The notes beneath the pieces are model-generated. The model did not search any database. It had not been told where the DNA came from and worked only from the letters and a program-made list of their open reading frames with translations. Positions 6,540-13,773 of a DNA stretch of 16,599 nt are shown piece by piece. Origin of the DNA: DATCVR01 sp036566745 (GTDB lineage: Bacteria > Actinomycetota > Actinomycetes > Jiangellales > Jiangellaceae); contig DATCVR010000419.1 of the NCBI GenBank assembly GCA_036566745.1, forward strand, positions 1 to 16,599. The letters are read 5' to 3'. Every line of letters starts with the position of its first letter. The stretch's first letter is position 1. A program made the translations under genes and the position numbers.

Positions 6540-9280
6540 GAGCGCGCTCGAACGCGGCTACGGGTGGGGTGAGCGTCTGGACCCTCGTCCGGAGGGCGCT
6601 GCGCACCCATCGCGGCGCCGCGCTGTTGCTGGCCGCGGTGATCGCGGTAGGGGCCTTCCTCGGCGCCGCCGCGCCGCGCTGGTCCAGCGACCATCTCGAC
6701 CAGACCCTGCGCGAGGTGGTCAGCTCGGCCGGCTCGCGCGCCGAGCTGTCGGCCCGCTCCGCTCTGGTCCCGGATCCGAACCAGGTCAACGCGGTCCTGC
6801 CCGCACTGCGCGCTGACGCCGGCACCGAACTCGAGCGCCTGCTCGGCGAAGGCCGCTGGGCGGTGTCGACGACGTCCGGCCAGATCCTCATGCAGAACGA
6901 CGTCGCCACCGACGACGGCCAGTTCCCCCGGCAGGCCGCGCTCCGGGTGCCCGACGACCTCGCCGCCCGGGTCCGGCTGGTCGACGGCGCGATGCCGGCC
7001 ACGGTCGAGTCCGTCACCCCTCCCGCCGCCCTCGCCACTCTCCCGGTGCCCGAGGTCGACGTCTTCACGATCATCGACGTGGTCACCACCCCCGAGGTCG
7101 CCGAGGCCCTGAAGCTGGCCGTGGGCGACGTCGTCATGTTCGAGCACAAGAGCCGCGAGGCGACGGCCATCAGCGCGGTCGTCGGAGGGCGCCAGCCCGT
7201 GGGTGCCCGGCTGACCGGCCTGGTCGAGCCGGTCGATCCCGACGACCCGGCCTGGGCCGACGCCACCACCGCCATCGCCCCCGACCTCGGCTCACCCGGC
7301 GAGGAGCCGCGGGTCACCTCCGGCACGCTGCTCAGCGACCCCGACCTCCTGCTGCCGTGGATCGCCGCCACCGACATCTACCTCGACGGCGAGTGGCACG
7401 TTCCTGTCGACGCCTCGCTGGCGCGGGCCGACGAGGTCGACGCCGTCGCGGCCGACCTGCGCCGGATCGCCACCGGCTCGGACTGGCGCAGCGGGCTGAC
7501 CGACCTGCTCAGCACCTACACCGAGCGTCGGGCCGCTGCCGAGGGGGTGGTCGCCTTCGGCATCGTCTCGATCGCGGCCCTGTGCGCCGCGCTCGTGCTG
7601 CTGGCGACCCGGATGATCGCCGACCGCCGCGTCGACGAGGCAGCGCTCGCCCGCACCCGGGGCGCCGGCGACCTCGCGCTGGGGCGGATGCTGGCGATCG
7701 ATGCCGCGGTGGTGAGCGTTCCGGCCGCCGCGCTGGGCGGTGTCGTCGCCGTGGCGCTGATCCCGGGCCGCTCCAGCCCACTGTCCTTCGCCGTTCCGGT
7801 CCTGCTCACTCTCGCGGCCGTGGTCGCGTTGCCGATCATGACCATCCGCCAGGCTCGGCGGGCCGGACCGGGCGGCGGCGAGGAACGCGCCGACGTCACC
7901 GCGCTACGACCGTCCCCGCGCCGTCTCGTGCTCGAGGCCGGCGTGGTGGTCGTCGCGCTGATCGGGCTGTGGCTGGCCGGCAGCCGTACCCCGTCGCCCG
8001 GCGGCGGCGTCGATCTCGTGGTGTCGCTGGCGCCCGTGCTCGTCGCGGCGGCGGCCGGCCTGCTGATCTTCCGGGTCATGCCGTACCTCGTGGCCGTGGC
8101 GCTGCCGTGGCTGCGGCGGCGTTCCGGGCTCACCCCGTTCCTGGCCTTCACCCGCACGTCCCGCGCCCCGGCCCATGCCGTGCTGCCGGTCATCGCGCTG
8201 CTGATGGCCGTAGGAGTCGCGGCGTTCGGCGGCACTGTCCACGCGAGCGTCGTCCACGCCCGCGAGGTGTCGTCATGGGACCAGGTCGGCGGTGATGCGC
8301 TGGTGCGTTCCGATGTCATCCGGGTTTCGCCGGACCAGATCGCCGCCATCCCAGGCGCCACGTCCACCGCGCTGGGGCACACCATCGACTCGCAACGTCC
8401 GCGCAATCTCGACAACGGCCGCCAGAGCGGTGTGGACGTGCTCGCGATCGACGTCGACGGCTGGCAGGAGGTGACCGCGGCGGCGCCGGAACCGGTCGAT
8501 CCGCTGCCCGCGCTCACCTCGCCCACGCCGTCCGGCGAGTACCCCGCGGTGCTCCAGGGCAGCGTCGAGGGCATCGGCGTCGGCGACCGGCTGGAGATCG
8601 CGCTGCGGGGCGTGACGGTCACTGTCGAGGTGGTCCAGCAGCTCGCGAGCGTGCCCGGCGCCGACACCAGCGCCACCGTGGTGATCCCGCTGGCTCCGGT
8701 GGCCGAGGCGAACCTCGGGCCGGCCAACGTCGTGTACGTCGGAGGTGACGTCGACCCCGCCGCCGTAGCCGAGGCGCTCGGCATCACCGCCGACGAGGTC
8801 GTCTCGCGCGCCGGCCTGCTGTCCGCCATCACCGACGACCCCGTGCTCGGCACCGTCCTCGACGCCTTCACGATCATCAGCATCGTCGCCGCGGTGCTCG
8901 CCGCGGCCGCCGCGGTCCTGGGGCTGGCCGTGGGTGAGCGCACCCGCGCCTACGGACTGTCGATCCTGCGCACCCTCGGTCTGACCACCCGCCAGTCCGC
9001 CGCGCTGACCGCCGCCGACGTCGTCCCCACCGCGATCATCGCGGCCGTGGCCGGCGTGGGGATCGGGCTCGGGGTGGGCGTGGTCACCGCCGGCGCGCTC
9101 GACCTGTCGGCGCTGTCCGGCGTCATCTCCGGCAACACCGAGATCGTCACCGACGTGCCGGGCGCCGTCCGCGCGGCGGCAGTCGTGCTCGCCGTCGTGC
9201 TGGTCGCCGTGGTCGTGACCGTGATCGCCAACCGCCGAGCCAAGCTCGGCTCCGTCCTGCGAGCGGGAGAACACGCATGA
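6536..9280 (+). CDS. FtsX-like (MacB/type VII) ABC transporter permease, second paralogue
   Basis: A 914-residue paralogue in layout of the preceding permease. I start it at GTG 6536, which forms a GTGA overlap with the upstream stop and has GGGGAGG 4 bases before it; a second in-frame GTG at 6569 has no comparable site. The frame stays open far upstream of 6536, but that part is antiphase to the first permease and is not coding. Membrane segments are near 28-48, 336-359, 386-411, 416-438, 464-482, 492-522, 546-566, 776-800, 830-853 and 877-899. Outward domains span about 49-335 and 567-775. Coupling-helix motifs are LARTRGAG (first module) and ILRTLGLT (second). The C-terminus reads VLRAGEHA, like that of the first permease. 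It probably works with the two ATPases that follow; whether both permeases share one complex is unknown. Confidence 0.9.
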   Translation: MRARSNAATGGVSVWTLVRRALRTHRGAALLLAAVIAVGAFLGAAAPRWSSDHLDQTLREVVSSAGSRAELSARSALVPDPNQVNAVLPALRADAGTELERLLGEGRWAVSTTSGQILMQNDVATDDGQFPRQAALRVPDDLAARVRLVDGAMPATVESVTPPAALATLPVPEVDVFTIIDVVTTPEVAEALKLAVGDVVMFEHKSREATAISAVVGGRQPVGARLTGLVEPVDPDDPAWADATTAIAPDLGSPGEEPRVTSGTLLSDPDLLLPWIAATDIYLDGEWHVPVDASLARADEVDAVAADLRRIATGSDWRSGLTDLLSTYTERRAAAEGVVAFGIVSIAALCAALVLLATRMIADRRVDEAALARTRGAGDLALGRMLAIDAAVVSVPAAALGGVVAVALIPGRSSPLSFAVPVLLTLAAVVALPIMTIRQARRAGPGGGEERADVTALRPSPRRLVLEAGVVVVALIGLWLAGSRTPSPGGGVDLVVSLAPVLVAAAAGLLIFRVMPYLVAVALPWLRRRSGLTPFLAFTRTSRAPAHAVLPVIALLMAVGVAAFGGTVHASVVHAREVSSWDQVGGDALVRSDVIRVSPDQIAAIPGATSTALGHTIDSQRPRNLDNGRQSGVDVLAIDVDGWQEVTAAAPEPVDPLPALTSPTPSGEYPAVLQGSVEGIGVGDRLEIALRGVTVTVEVVQQLASVPGADTSATVVIPLAPVAEANLGPANVVYVGGDVDPAAVAEALGITADEVVSRAGLLSAITDDPVLGTVLDAFTIISIVAAVLAAAAAVLGLAVGERTRAYGLSILRTLGLTTRQSAALTAADVVPTAIIAAVAGVGIGLGVGVVTAGALDLSALSGVISGNTEIVTDVPGAVRAAAVVLAVVLVAVVVTVIANRRAKLGSVLRAGEHA

Positions 9281-10257
9281 GCACTCTCGATCACGTCGAC
9301 GCCGATCGTCGCGTCGAGGTCGACCACCACATCGTCTGCGACAACCTCGTGCGCATCTACCAGACCGAGGGCGTCGAGGTGGTGGCGCTGCAGGGTCTCG
9401 ACCTCACCGTCGAGGCCGGTGAGCTGGTGGCGATCGTCGGCGCGTCCGGGTCGGGCAAGTCGACCCTGCTCAACATCCTCTCCGGCAACGACGTGCCCAC
9501 GGCGGGGCGAGCCAGTGTCGCGGGGTACGACCTGCTGGAGATGTCCGGGGCCAGGCGGGTCGCCTATCGCCGGGACGTCGCGGGCTTCGTCTGGCAGCAG
9601 ACCGCCCGCGGGCTCATGCCGTTCCTCACCGCCGCCGAGAACGTCGCGTTGCCGCTGCTGATCTCCGGTGCCGGCCGAGGCGATCGGGCGGCCCGGGCCG
9701 AGGAGCTGCTCGACCTGCTGGGCATCGCCGACTGCCGCGATCGCAGGCCGTCCGAGATGTCCGGCGGCGAACAGCAGCGCTGCGCCATCGGCGTCGCGGT
9801 GGCCAACCGGCCCCAGGTCCTCTTCGCCGACGAGCCCACCGGCGAGCTCGACTCCGCGACCGCCGATGACGTCTTCGCGGCCCTGCGCCGGACGAACGAG
9901 GAGCTGGGCACCACCGTGGTCGTCGTCACCCACGACCCCAACGTGGCCGGGCAGGTCGACCGCACGGTGGCGATCCGTGACGGGCGCACCTCGAGCGAGG
10001 TCCTGCGCCGCACCGAGCTGACCGCCGAAGGCCACGAGCGGATCGTCGCCGAGGAGTACGCCGTGCTCGATAGGGCCGGACGCGTCCAGATCCCGAGAGA
10101 GTTCGTCTCGGTCCTCGGCCTGCGAGATCGGGTCCGGCTCGAGCTCGAACCCGACCACGTCGGGCTCTGGGGATCCGGCACCCGCCCCAAGCCCGACCAG
10201 GACGCCGAGGCTCGCGACGGCGCCCGCCACGCCACCGGAGAGGACCTACGCCCATGA
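9277..10257 (+). CDS. ABC transporter ATPase with C-terminal AbrB/SpoVT-like domain
   Basis: A 326-residue protein starting at ATG 9277 (ATGA overlap; GGGAGA 6 bases upstream). Residues about 20-240 form a LolD/MacB-type nucleotide-binding domain: Walker A GASGSGKST (55-63), Q-loop FVWQQ (Q107/Q108), signature SGGEQ (162-166), Walker B with catalytic Asp185-Glu186, and switch His219. The residues after the signature (AIGVAVAN) lack the usual ARAL motif, and the Q-loop is two residues longer than in the next gene's product. Residues 261-298 add a segment with the pattern LDRAGRVQIPREF then LGLRDRVRLEL, the hallmark of a swapped-hairpin AbrB/SpoVT/MazE fold. Those domains dimerise and often bind DNA. 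The tail ends in about 28 charged residues. It should energise the two permeases. The fold call for the tail is from motif only. Confidence 0.9.
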   Translation: MSTLDHVDADRRVEVDHHIVCDNLVRIYQTEGVEVVALQGLDLTVEAGELVAIVGASGSGKSTLLNILSGNDVPTAGRASVAGYDLLEMSGARRVAYRRDVAGFVWQQTARGLMPFLTAAENVALPLLISGAGRGDRAARAEELLDLLGIADCRDRRPSEMSGGEQQRCAIGVAVANRPQVLFADEPTGELDSATADDVFAALRRTNEELGTTVVVVTHDPNVAGQVDRTVAIRDGRTSSEVLRRTELTAEGHERIVAEEYAVLDRAGRVQIPREFVSVLGLRDRVRLELEPDHVGLWGSGTRPKPDQDAEARDGARHATGEDLRP

Positions 10258-10952
10258 CGACACTGGTCGAGGCACGCGAGGTCGTCCGCACGTTCCGCCG
10301 CGGTCCCAGCTCGGTCGAAGCGCTGCGCGGCGTCTCGCTGAGCGTGGCGCCGGGCGAGCTCGTGGCCCTGGTCGGACGCTCCGGCTCGGGTAAGACCACC
10401 CTGCTCAACCTGCTCGGCGGGCTGGACCGGCCCGATGCCGGCCAGGTGGTCGTGGACGGTGCCGACCTCGGGACCATGGACGACTCCGGGCGGCTGCGGC
10501 TGCGCAGGGAGCGGATCGGCTTCGTCTTCCAGTCCTTCGGGCTGCTGCCCTACCTCTCGGCGCGGGAGAACATCGGCGTGCCGCTGCGGATGCTCGCCAC
10601 CCCGGCGAGCGAGCGCGAGCGCCGCGTGACCGAACTGCTCGAGGTGGTCGGGCTGGCCGGCCACGCCGAGCAGCGCCCGGCCGAGCTGTCCGGCGGCCAG
10701 CAGCAGCGGGTGGCCATCGCCCGCGCTCTGGCCACCCGTCCCGGGCTTCTGCTCGCCGACGAGCCCACCGGGCAGCTCGACTCGGAGACCGGCCAGACCG
10801 TCATCGGCCTGCTGCGCGACCTGGTCCACGAGGCCGGGAGCGCCGCCGTGGTCGCCACCCACGATCCGACGCTGGTCTCCTACGCCGACCGGGTGCTCCA
10901 CCTCCTCGACGGCCGCATCGAGGATCGCGAGCTCGTCACACCCGCTTCTTGA
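10254..10952 (+). CDS. ABC transporter ATPase (LolD/MacB type)
   Basis: A 232-residue canonical nucleotide-binding domain starting at ATG 10254 in an ATGA overlap, with GGAGAGGA 9 bases upstream. Walker A GRSGSGKTT is at 41-49, Q-loop Gln93 in FVFQSFGLLP, signature LSGGQQQR at 145-152, followed by the usual ARAL. Walker B LLLADEP has Asp169-Glu170, the D-loop is LDS, and the switch histidine is His203. These are the textbook features of ATPases serving FtsX-like permeases. It lacks the C-terminal extension of the preceding ATPase, so the two are best read as a heterodimer, canonical plus divergent. It is the last gene of the operon. Its final 17 bases overlap the 3' end of the convergent Tat-exported protein gene. 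Confidence 0.94.
   Translation: MTTLVEAREVVRTFRRGPSSVEALRGVSLSVAPGELVALVGRSGSGKTTLLNLLGGLDRPDAGQVVVDGADLGTMDDSGRLRLRRERIGFVFQSFGLLPYLSARENIGVPLRMLATPASERERRVTELLEVVGLAGHAEQRPAELSGGQQQRVAIARALATRPGLLLADEPTGQLDSETGQTVIGLLRDLVHEAGSAAVVATHDPTLVSYADRVLHLLDGRIEDRELVTPAS
10903..10924. terminator. Small hairpin inside the 3' end of the last ABC gene
   Basis: A perfect 7-bp inverted repeat (arms 10903-10909 and 10918-10924) with an 8-base loop lies inside coding sequence, 28 bases before the operon stop. Because the convergent genes overlap, there is no intergenic space for a terminator here, so an internal hairpin is the only candidate seen. There is no T-tract. It could simply be a chance result of codon choice. 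Confidence 0.2.
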
Positions 10953-11919
10953 GGTAGTACAGGTTCGAGCGGCGATCGCCCGGCTCCCCGGAGGCGAATC
11001 CGACGAACAGCAGCGGCCGCCCGTCCGGGTCGAGGCCCACGGCCAGGCCTTCGGGCTCGCGGAAGCTGAGCTCCGCGCCGATCGTCGTGAGCGTGCGTTC
11101 CACCAGCTGTCCGGTCCGCAGGTCGACGGCGCCGAGGTAGGCGTTGCCCGGGTAGGGGTTCTGGTCGCTGTAGGCGTTGCCGTCGAGGACGTAGAGCCAG
11201 CGCCCGGACGCCGCATATCCCTGGAAGGTGCCCAGGCCGGCGGGTTGGGCGAAGTCGCCGAGCCTGGCCGGTGCCGCGCTGTCGACGTCGTCGAGGCCGA
11301 ACCAGGCGAATCGCTTGCCCGCGCTGGTGTGGTATCGCACCACCATCCGCTGCTCGACGGGGTCGATCGCACACGTGGTCTCGAGCGCCTCGGGCACCGG
11401 CTGGACCTTCGTCACCTCGGGTGCGTCACGCTCGTACACCGCGCCGTCCTGCCACGCGAAGCGCGCCAGCCGGGTCCCGTATCCGTTGGCGTTGGCGTCG
11501 GCCTCGGTCCACAGCAGGGTCGAGCGCCCGGCGGGCTGAGCCGCGATGGAGACGCCATGGCCGTAGCCGAGAAGGCTCATCTCGCCGCACAGCCGCCCGT
11601 CGTAGTCGAGCTTGCTGATCGTGAGATCGCCCGCGGTGGCGGACGAACCGTCGAGGCGCTGGGCGACGAAGGCCCGGCGGTTCCGGACGTCGAAGGCGAA
11701 CGACTGCTGCACGGTCACCGAGCCGAGCCGCGCCTGCGTGAACAGCACCCGGCCGGTGGCGGTGAGATCGAACCGGCTCGGCGGCGTGGCCTGCGCGGAT
11801 CCGACCGACTGCCCGGCGACGACGGCCATCAGACCGGCGCCGCCGACGCCTTGGAGGAACCGCCGGCGGTTGAACGCCGATCCCGTGACCCGAACCGAAC
11901 CGATGATCGTCTGCTTCAT
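10936..11919 (-). CDS. Tat-exported P68-RBP/TagC-like beta-propeller protein
   Basis: A 327-residue protein. The ATG at 11919-11917 has GGAGG 4 bases upstream; an in-frame ATG at 11961 would add 14 residues without such a site. The N-terminus is a twin-arginine signal: NRRRFLQ at 17-23, a hydrophobic core, and likely cleavage near the AQA at 42-44. The mature part matches, from memory, the actinobacterial proteins annotated as teichoic acid biosynthesis protein C or P68-RBP/TagC-like propeller. The recurring blocks are QSFAFD (72-77), GYGHGVSI (118-125), LWTEAD (136-141), FQGYA, then DGNAY and REPEGLAV, and FVGFASGEPG near the end. Two cysteines (111 and 183) could form a disulfide. The biochemical role is unknown; it may bind cell-wall glycan, but nothing here proves it. 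Its 3' end overlaps the ABC operon by 17 bases. Confidence 0.82.
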   Translation of the reverse strand: MKQTIIGSVRVTGSAFNRRRFLQGVGGAGLMAVVAGQSVGSAQATPPSRFDLTATGRVLFTQARLGSVTVQQSFAFDVRNRRAFVAQRLDGSSATAGDLTISKLDYDGRLCGEMSLLGYGHGVSIAAQPAGRSTLLWTEADANANGYGTRLARFAWQDGAVYERDAPEVTKVQPVPEALETTCAIDPVEQRMVVRYHTSAGKRFAWFGLDDVDSAAPARLGDFAQPAGLGTFQGYAASGRWLYVLDGNAYSDQNPYPGNAYLGAVDLRTGQLVERTLTTIGAELSFREPEGLAVGLDPDGRPLLFVGFASGEPGDRRSNLYYLKKRV

Positions 11920-12074
11920 GGTGCCTCCACTCGCAAGACCGCCCAAGCGTGGTAATTTCACGCAACGTGGAGGGATGATCTCCTACAATTAACGAGAAAG
12001 GCAATATCCGACATAGGCCATCTGTGCCGACCTTCGCGACCACCAGCCCGCGGCGCCCCGTAAGGTTGTCGATC
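11920..12074. promoter_or_regulatory. Divergent promoter region, AT-rich island
   Basis: This region is clearly less GC-rich than its surroundings and separates the Tat-protein gene (minus) from the glucosidase gene (plus). Minus strand: a -35-like TTGCCT (complement 11999-12004) and a -10-like GATCAT (complement 11975-11980), 18 bases apart. Plus strand: TACAAT at 11984-11989, five of six matches to the -10 consensus, without a clear -35; and TAAGGT at 12061-12066 just before the chosen GTG. A short inverted repeat CACG-CAA-CGTG (11959-11969) sits just upstream of TACAAT and may be an operator. All of these are consensus readings by eye. Confidence 0.45.
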
Positions 12075-13721
12075 GTGACGCATGCCGGAAACGAATGGTG
12101 GCGCAGCGCCGTCATCTACCAGGTGTACATCCGTTCCTTCGCCGACGGCACGGGCGACGGCGAAGGCGACCTCGCCGGGCTCCGCGATCGTCTGGGCTAC
12201 CTGCGCGATCTCGGCGTCGATGCCCTGTGGATCAACCCGTGGTACCCCTCGCCACTGCTCGACGGCGGGTACGACGTCGCCGACTACCGCGACATCGACC
12301 CGCGCTTCGGCGACCTCGACCAAGCCAGGGCGTTCATCGGCGAGGCGCACGAGGCCGGCCTCAAGGTCGTCCTCGACATCGTCCCCAACCACAGCTCGTG
12401 GGACCACGCGTGGTTCAAGGCGGCGCTGGCCTCGCCCCCGGGGTCCCCGGAGCGGGCGCGCTACATCTTCCGCGACGGTGTGGGGCCGGACGGCTCCGAG
12501 CCGCCGAACAACTGGCGCAGTGTGTTCGGCGGGTCCGGCTGGGAGCGCGTCACCGAGGCCGACGGCTCGCCCGGCCAGTGGTACTTCCACATCTTCGACG
12601 TCTCCCAGCCCGACCTCGACTGGAGCAACGCCGAGGTGCGCGCCGAGTTCCTCGACGTGCTGCGGTTCTGGTTCGACGCCGGGGTCGACGGGTTCCGGAT
12701 CGACGTCGCCCACGGCATGGTCAAGGACATGGCCGGCCCCGACCTCCCCTACTACGAGTCCGGCCTGCTCGACGCCCCCACCATCGCCGACCATCCGTTC
12801 TTCGACCGCGACGGCGTCCACGAGATCTACCGCGGCTGGCGCGAGGTGGCCGACGCCTACGACCCGCCCAAGCTGTTCGTGGCCGAGGCCTGGGTCGAGC
12901 CCCCCGAGCGGCTGGCCCGCTACCTCCGCGACGACGAGCTGCACAGTGCGTTCAACTTCGACTACCTCAAGTCGCCGTGGGAGGCCGCTGCCCTGCGCGC
13001 CACCATCGACCAGTCGGTGTCGGTGCTGGGCACGGTCGGCGCTCCGGCCACGTGGGTGCTGGAGAACCACGACGTCGAGCGGATCGTCACGCGGTACGGA
13101 CGCGAGGAGACCGAAGCCGGGGTCGGGGCTGCCCGGGTGGCCCAAGGCCCGGTCGACGAGGCCCTCGGGCGGCGGCGCGCTCGGGCGGCGGCGCTGCTCA
13201 TGCTCGCCCTTCCCGGCGGCGCGTACGTCTACCAGGGACAGGAGCTCGGCCTGATCGAGGTCCTCGACCTGCCCGAGGACTCCCTGCAGGACCCGGTATG
13301 GGAGCGGTCCGGGCACACCGAGCGCGGCCGTGACGGCTGCCGGGTGCCGCTGCCCTGGACCACCGGCGGGCAGTCGTACGGCTTCGGCAGCGGCGGCTCG
13401 TGGCTGCCTCAGCCGCCTCGATGGGGCGAGCGCTCCGTCGAGGCGCAGAAGGACGACCCCGACTCGATGCTGTCGCTGTACCACGAGGCGCTGCGGCTTC
13501 GGCGTGAGCGGTTCGTCCCGGCCGGAGCGCCGCTGACCTGGACCGACCTGGGCGCCGAGGTGCTGGCGTTCCAGCGCGGACCGGGCCTGTCCGTGGTGGT
13601 CAACTTCGGGGCCGACGCGGTGGCCCTGCCGGCGGGGACCTCCGTGCTCCTCGCCAGCGGGCCGCTCACCGACGACGGCCAGGTCCCCACCGACACCGCC
13701 GTCTGGCTCACGACCGCATAG
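12075..13721 (+). CDS. aglA: GH13 alpha-glucosidase (alpha-amylase superfamily)
   Basis: A 548-residue enzyme beginning with WWRSAVIYQVYIRSF, the usual start of bacterial GH13 alpha-glucosidases. Conserved regions are in order: region I DIVPNH (101-106), region II GFRIDVAHG with nucleophile Asp210, region III LFVAEAW with acid/base Glu271, and region IV ENHD with His332 and stabilising Asp333. QPDLDW between regions I and II fits the oligosaccharide-cleaving glucosidase group. It should hydrolyse alpha-glucosidic bonds of malto- or isomalto-oligosaccharides or sucrose-like substrates in the cytoplasm, as no signal peptide is seen. GTG 12075 is chosen because it places the conserved WW at residue 8 and has TAAGG nearby. 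GTG 12024 would add 17 unrelated residues and remains possible. The gene symbol follows the M. tuberculosis neighbour Rv2471; the exact substrate is not established. Confidence 0.92.
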   Translation: MTHAGNEWWRSAVIYQVYIRSFADGTGDGEGDLAGLRDRLGYLRDLGVDALWINPWYPSPLLDGGYDVADYRDIDPRFGDLDQARAFIGEAHEAGLKVVLDIVPNHSSWDHAWFKAALASPPGSPERARYIFRDGVGPDGSEPPNNWRSVFGGSGWERVTEADGSPGQWYFHIFDVSQPDLDWSNAEVRAEFLDVLRFWFDAGVDGFRIDVAHGMVKDMAGPDLPYYESGLLDAPTIADHPFFDRDGVHEIYRGWREVADAYDPPKLFVAEAWVEPPERLARYLRDDELHSAFNFDYLKSPWEAAALRATIDQSVSVLGTVGAPATWVLENHDVERIVTRYGREETEAGVGAARVAQGPVDEALGRRRARAAALLMLALPGGAYVYQGQELGLIEVLDLPEDSLQDPVWERSGHTERGRDGCRVPLPWTTGGQSYGFGSGGSWLPQPPRWGERSVEAQKDDPDSMLSLYHEALRLRRERFVPAGAPLTWTDLGAEVLAFQRGPGLSVVVNFGADAVALPAGTSVLLASGPLTDDGQVPTDTAVWLTTA

Positions 13722-13740
13722 ACGAACGAACCTGAGCCGG

Positions 13741-13773
13741 CGCCATGGACCGACCGTGTGACGGTCCATGGCG
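13741..13773. terminator. Bidirectional terminator hairpin
   Basis: A perfect 12-bp inverted repeat (arms 13741-13752 and 13762-13773, cgccatggaccg and its complement) has a 9-base loop. It begins 19 bases after the glucosidase stop. It lies between that gene and the convergent hypothetical gene ending at 13865, so it can serve both strands. No T-tract follows. The remaining sequence up to 13864 is G-rich and holds no gene that I can support. Confidence 0.65.

Noticed and set aside
7516..8943. 475-codon open frame on the minus strand
   Set aside because: It is antisense to the second permease, Ser/Thr/Ala-rich, with no recognisable domain; stop codons are simply rare in this GC-rich antisense frame.
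3864..10952. Bacteriocin or antibiotic self-resistance or biosynthetic cluster around the ABC operon
   Set aside because: No biosynthetic enzyme, small precursor-like gene, two-component system or adaptor protein is present in the window. The flanks are conserved housekeeping genes, so the substrate stays unassigned.
11958..13769. 603-codon minus-strand open frame across the glucosidase gene
   Set aside because: The plus strand shows all GH13 conserved regions in order, and the minus translation has no family motif.
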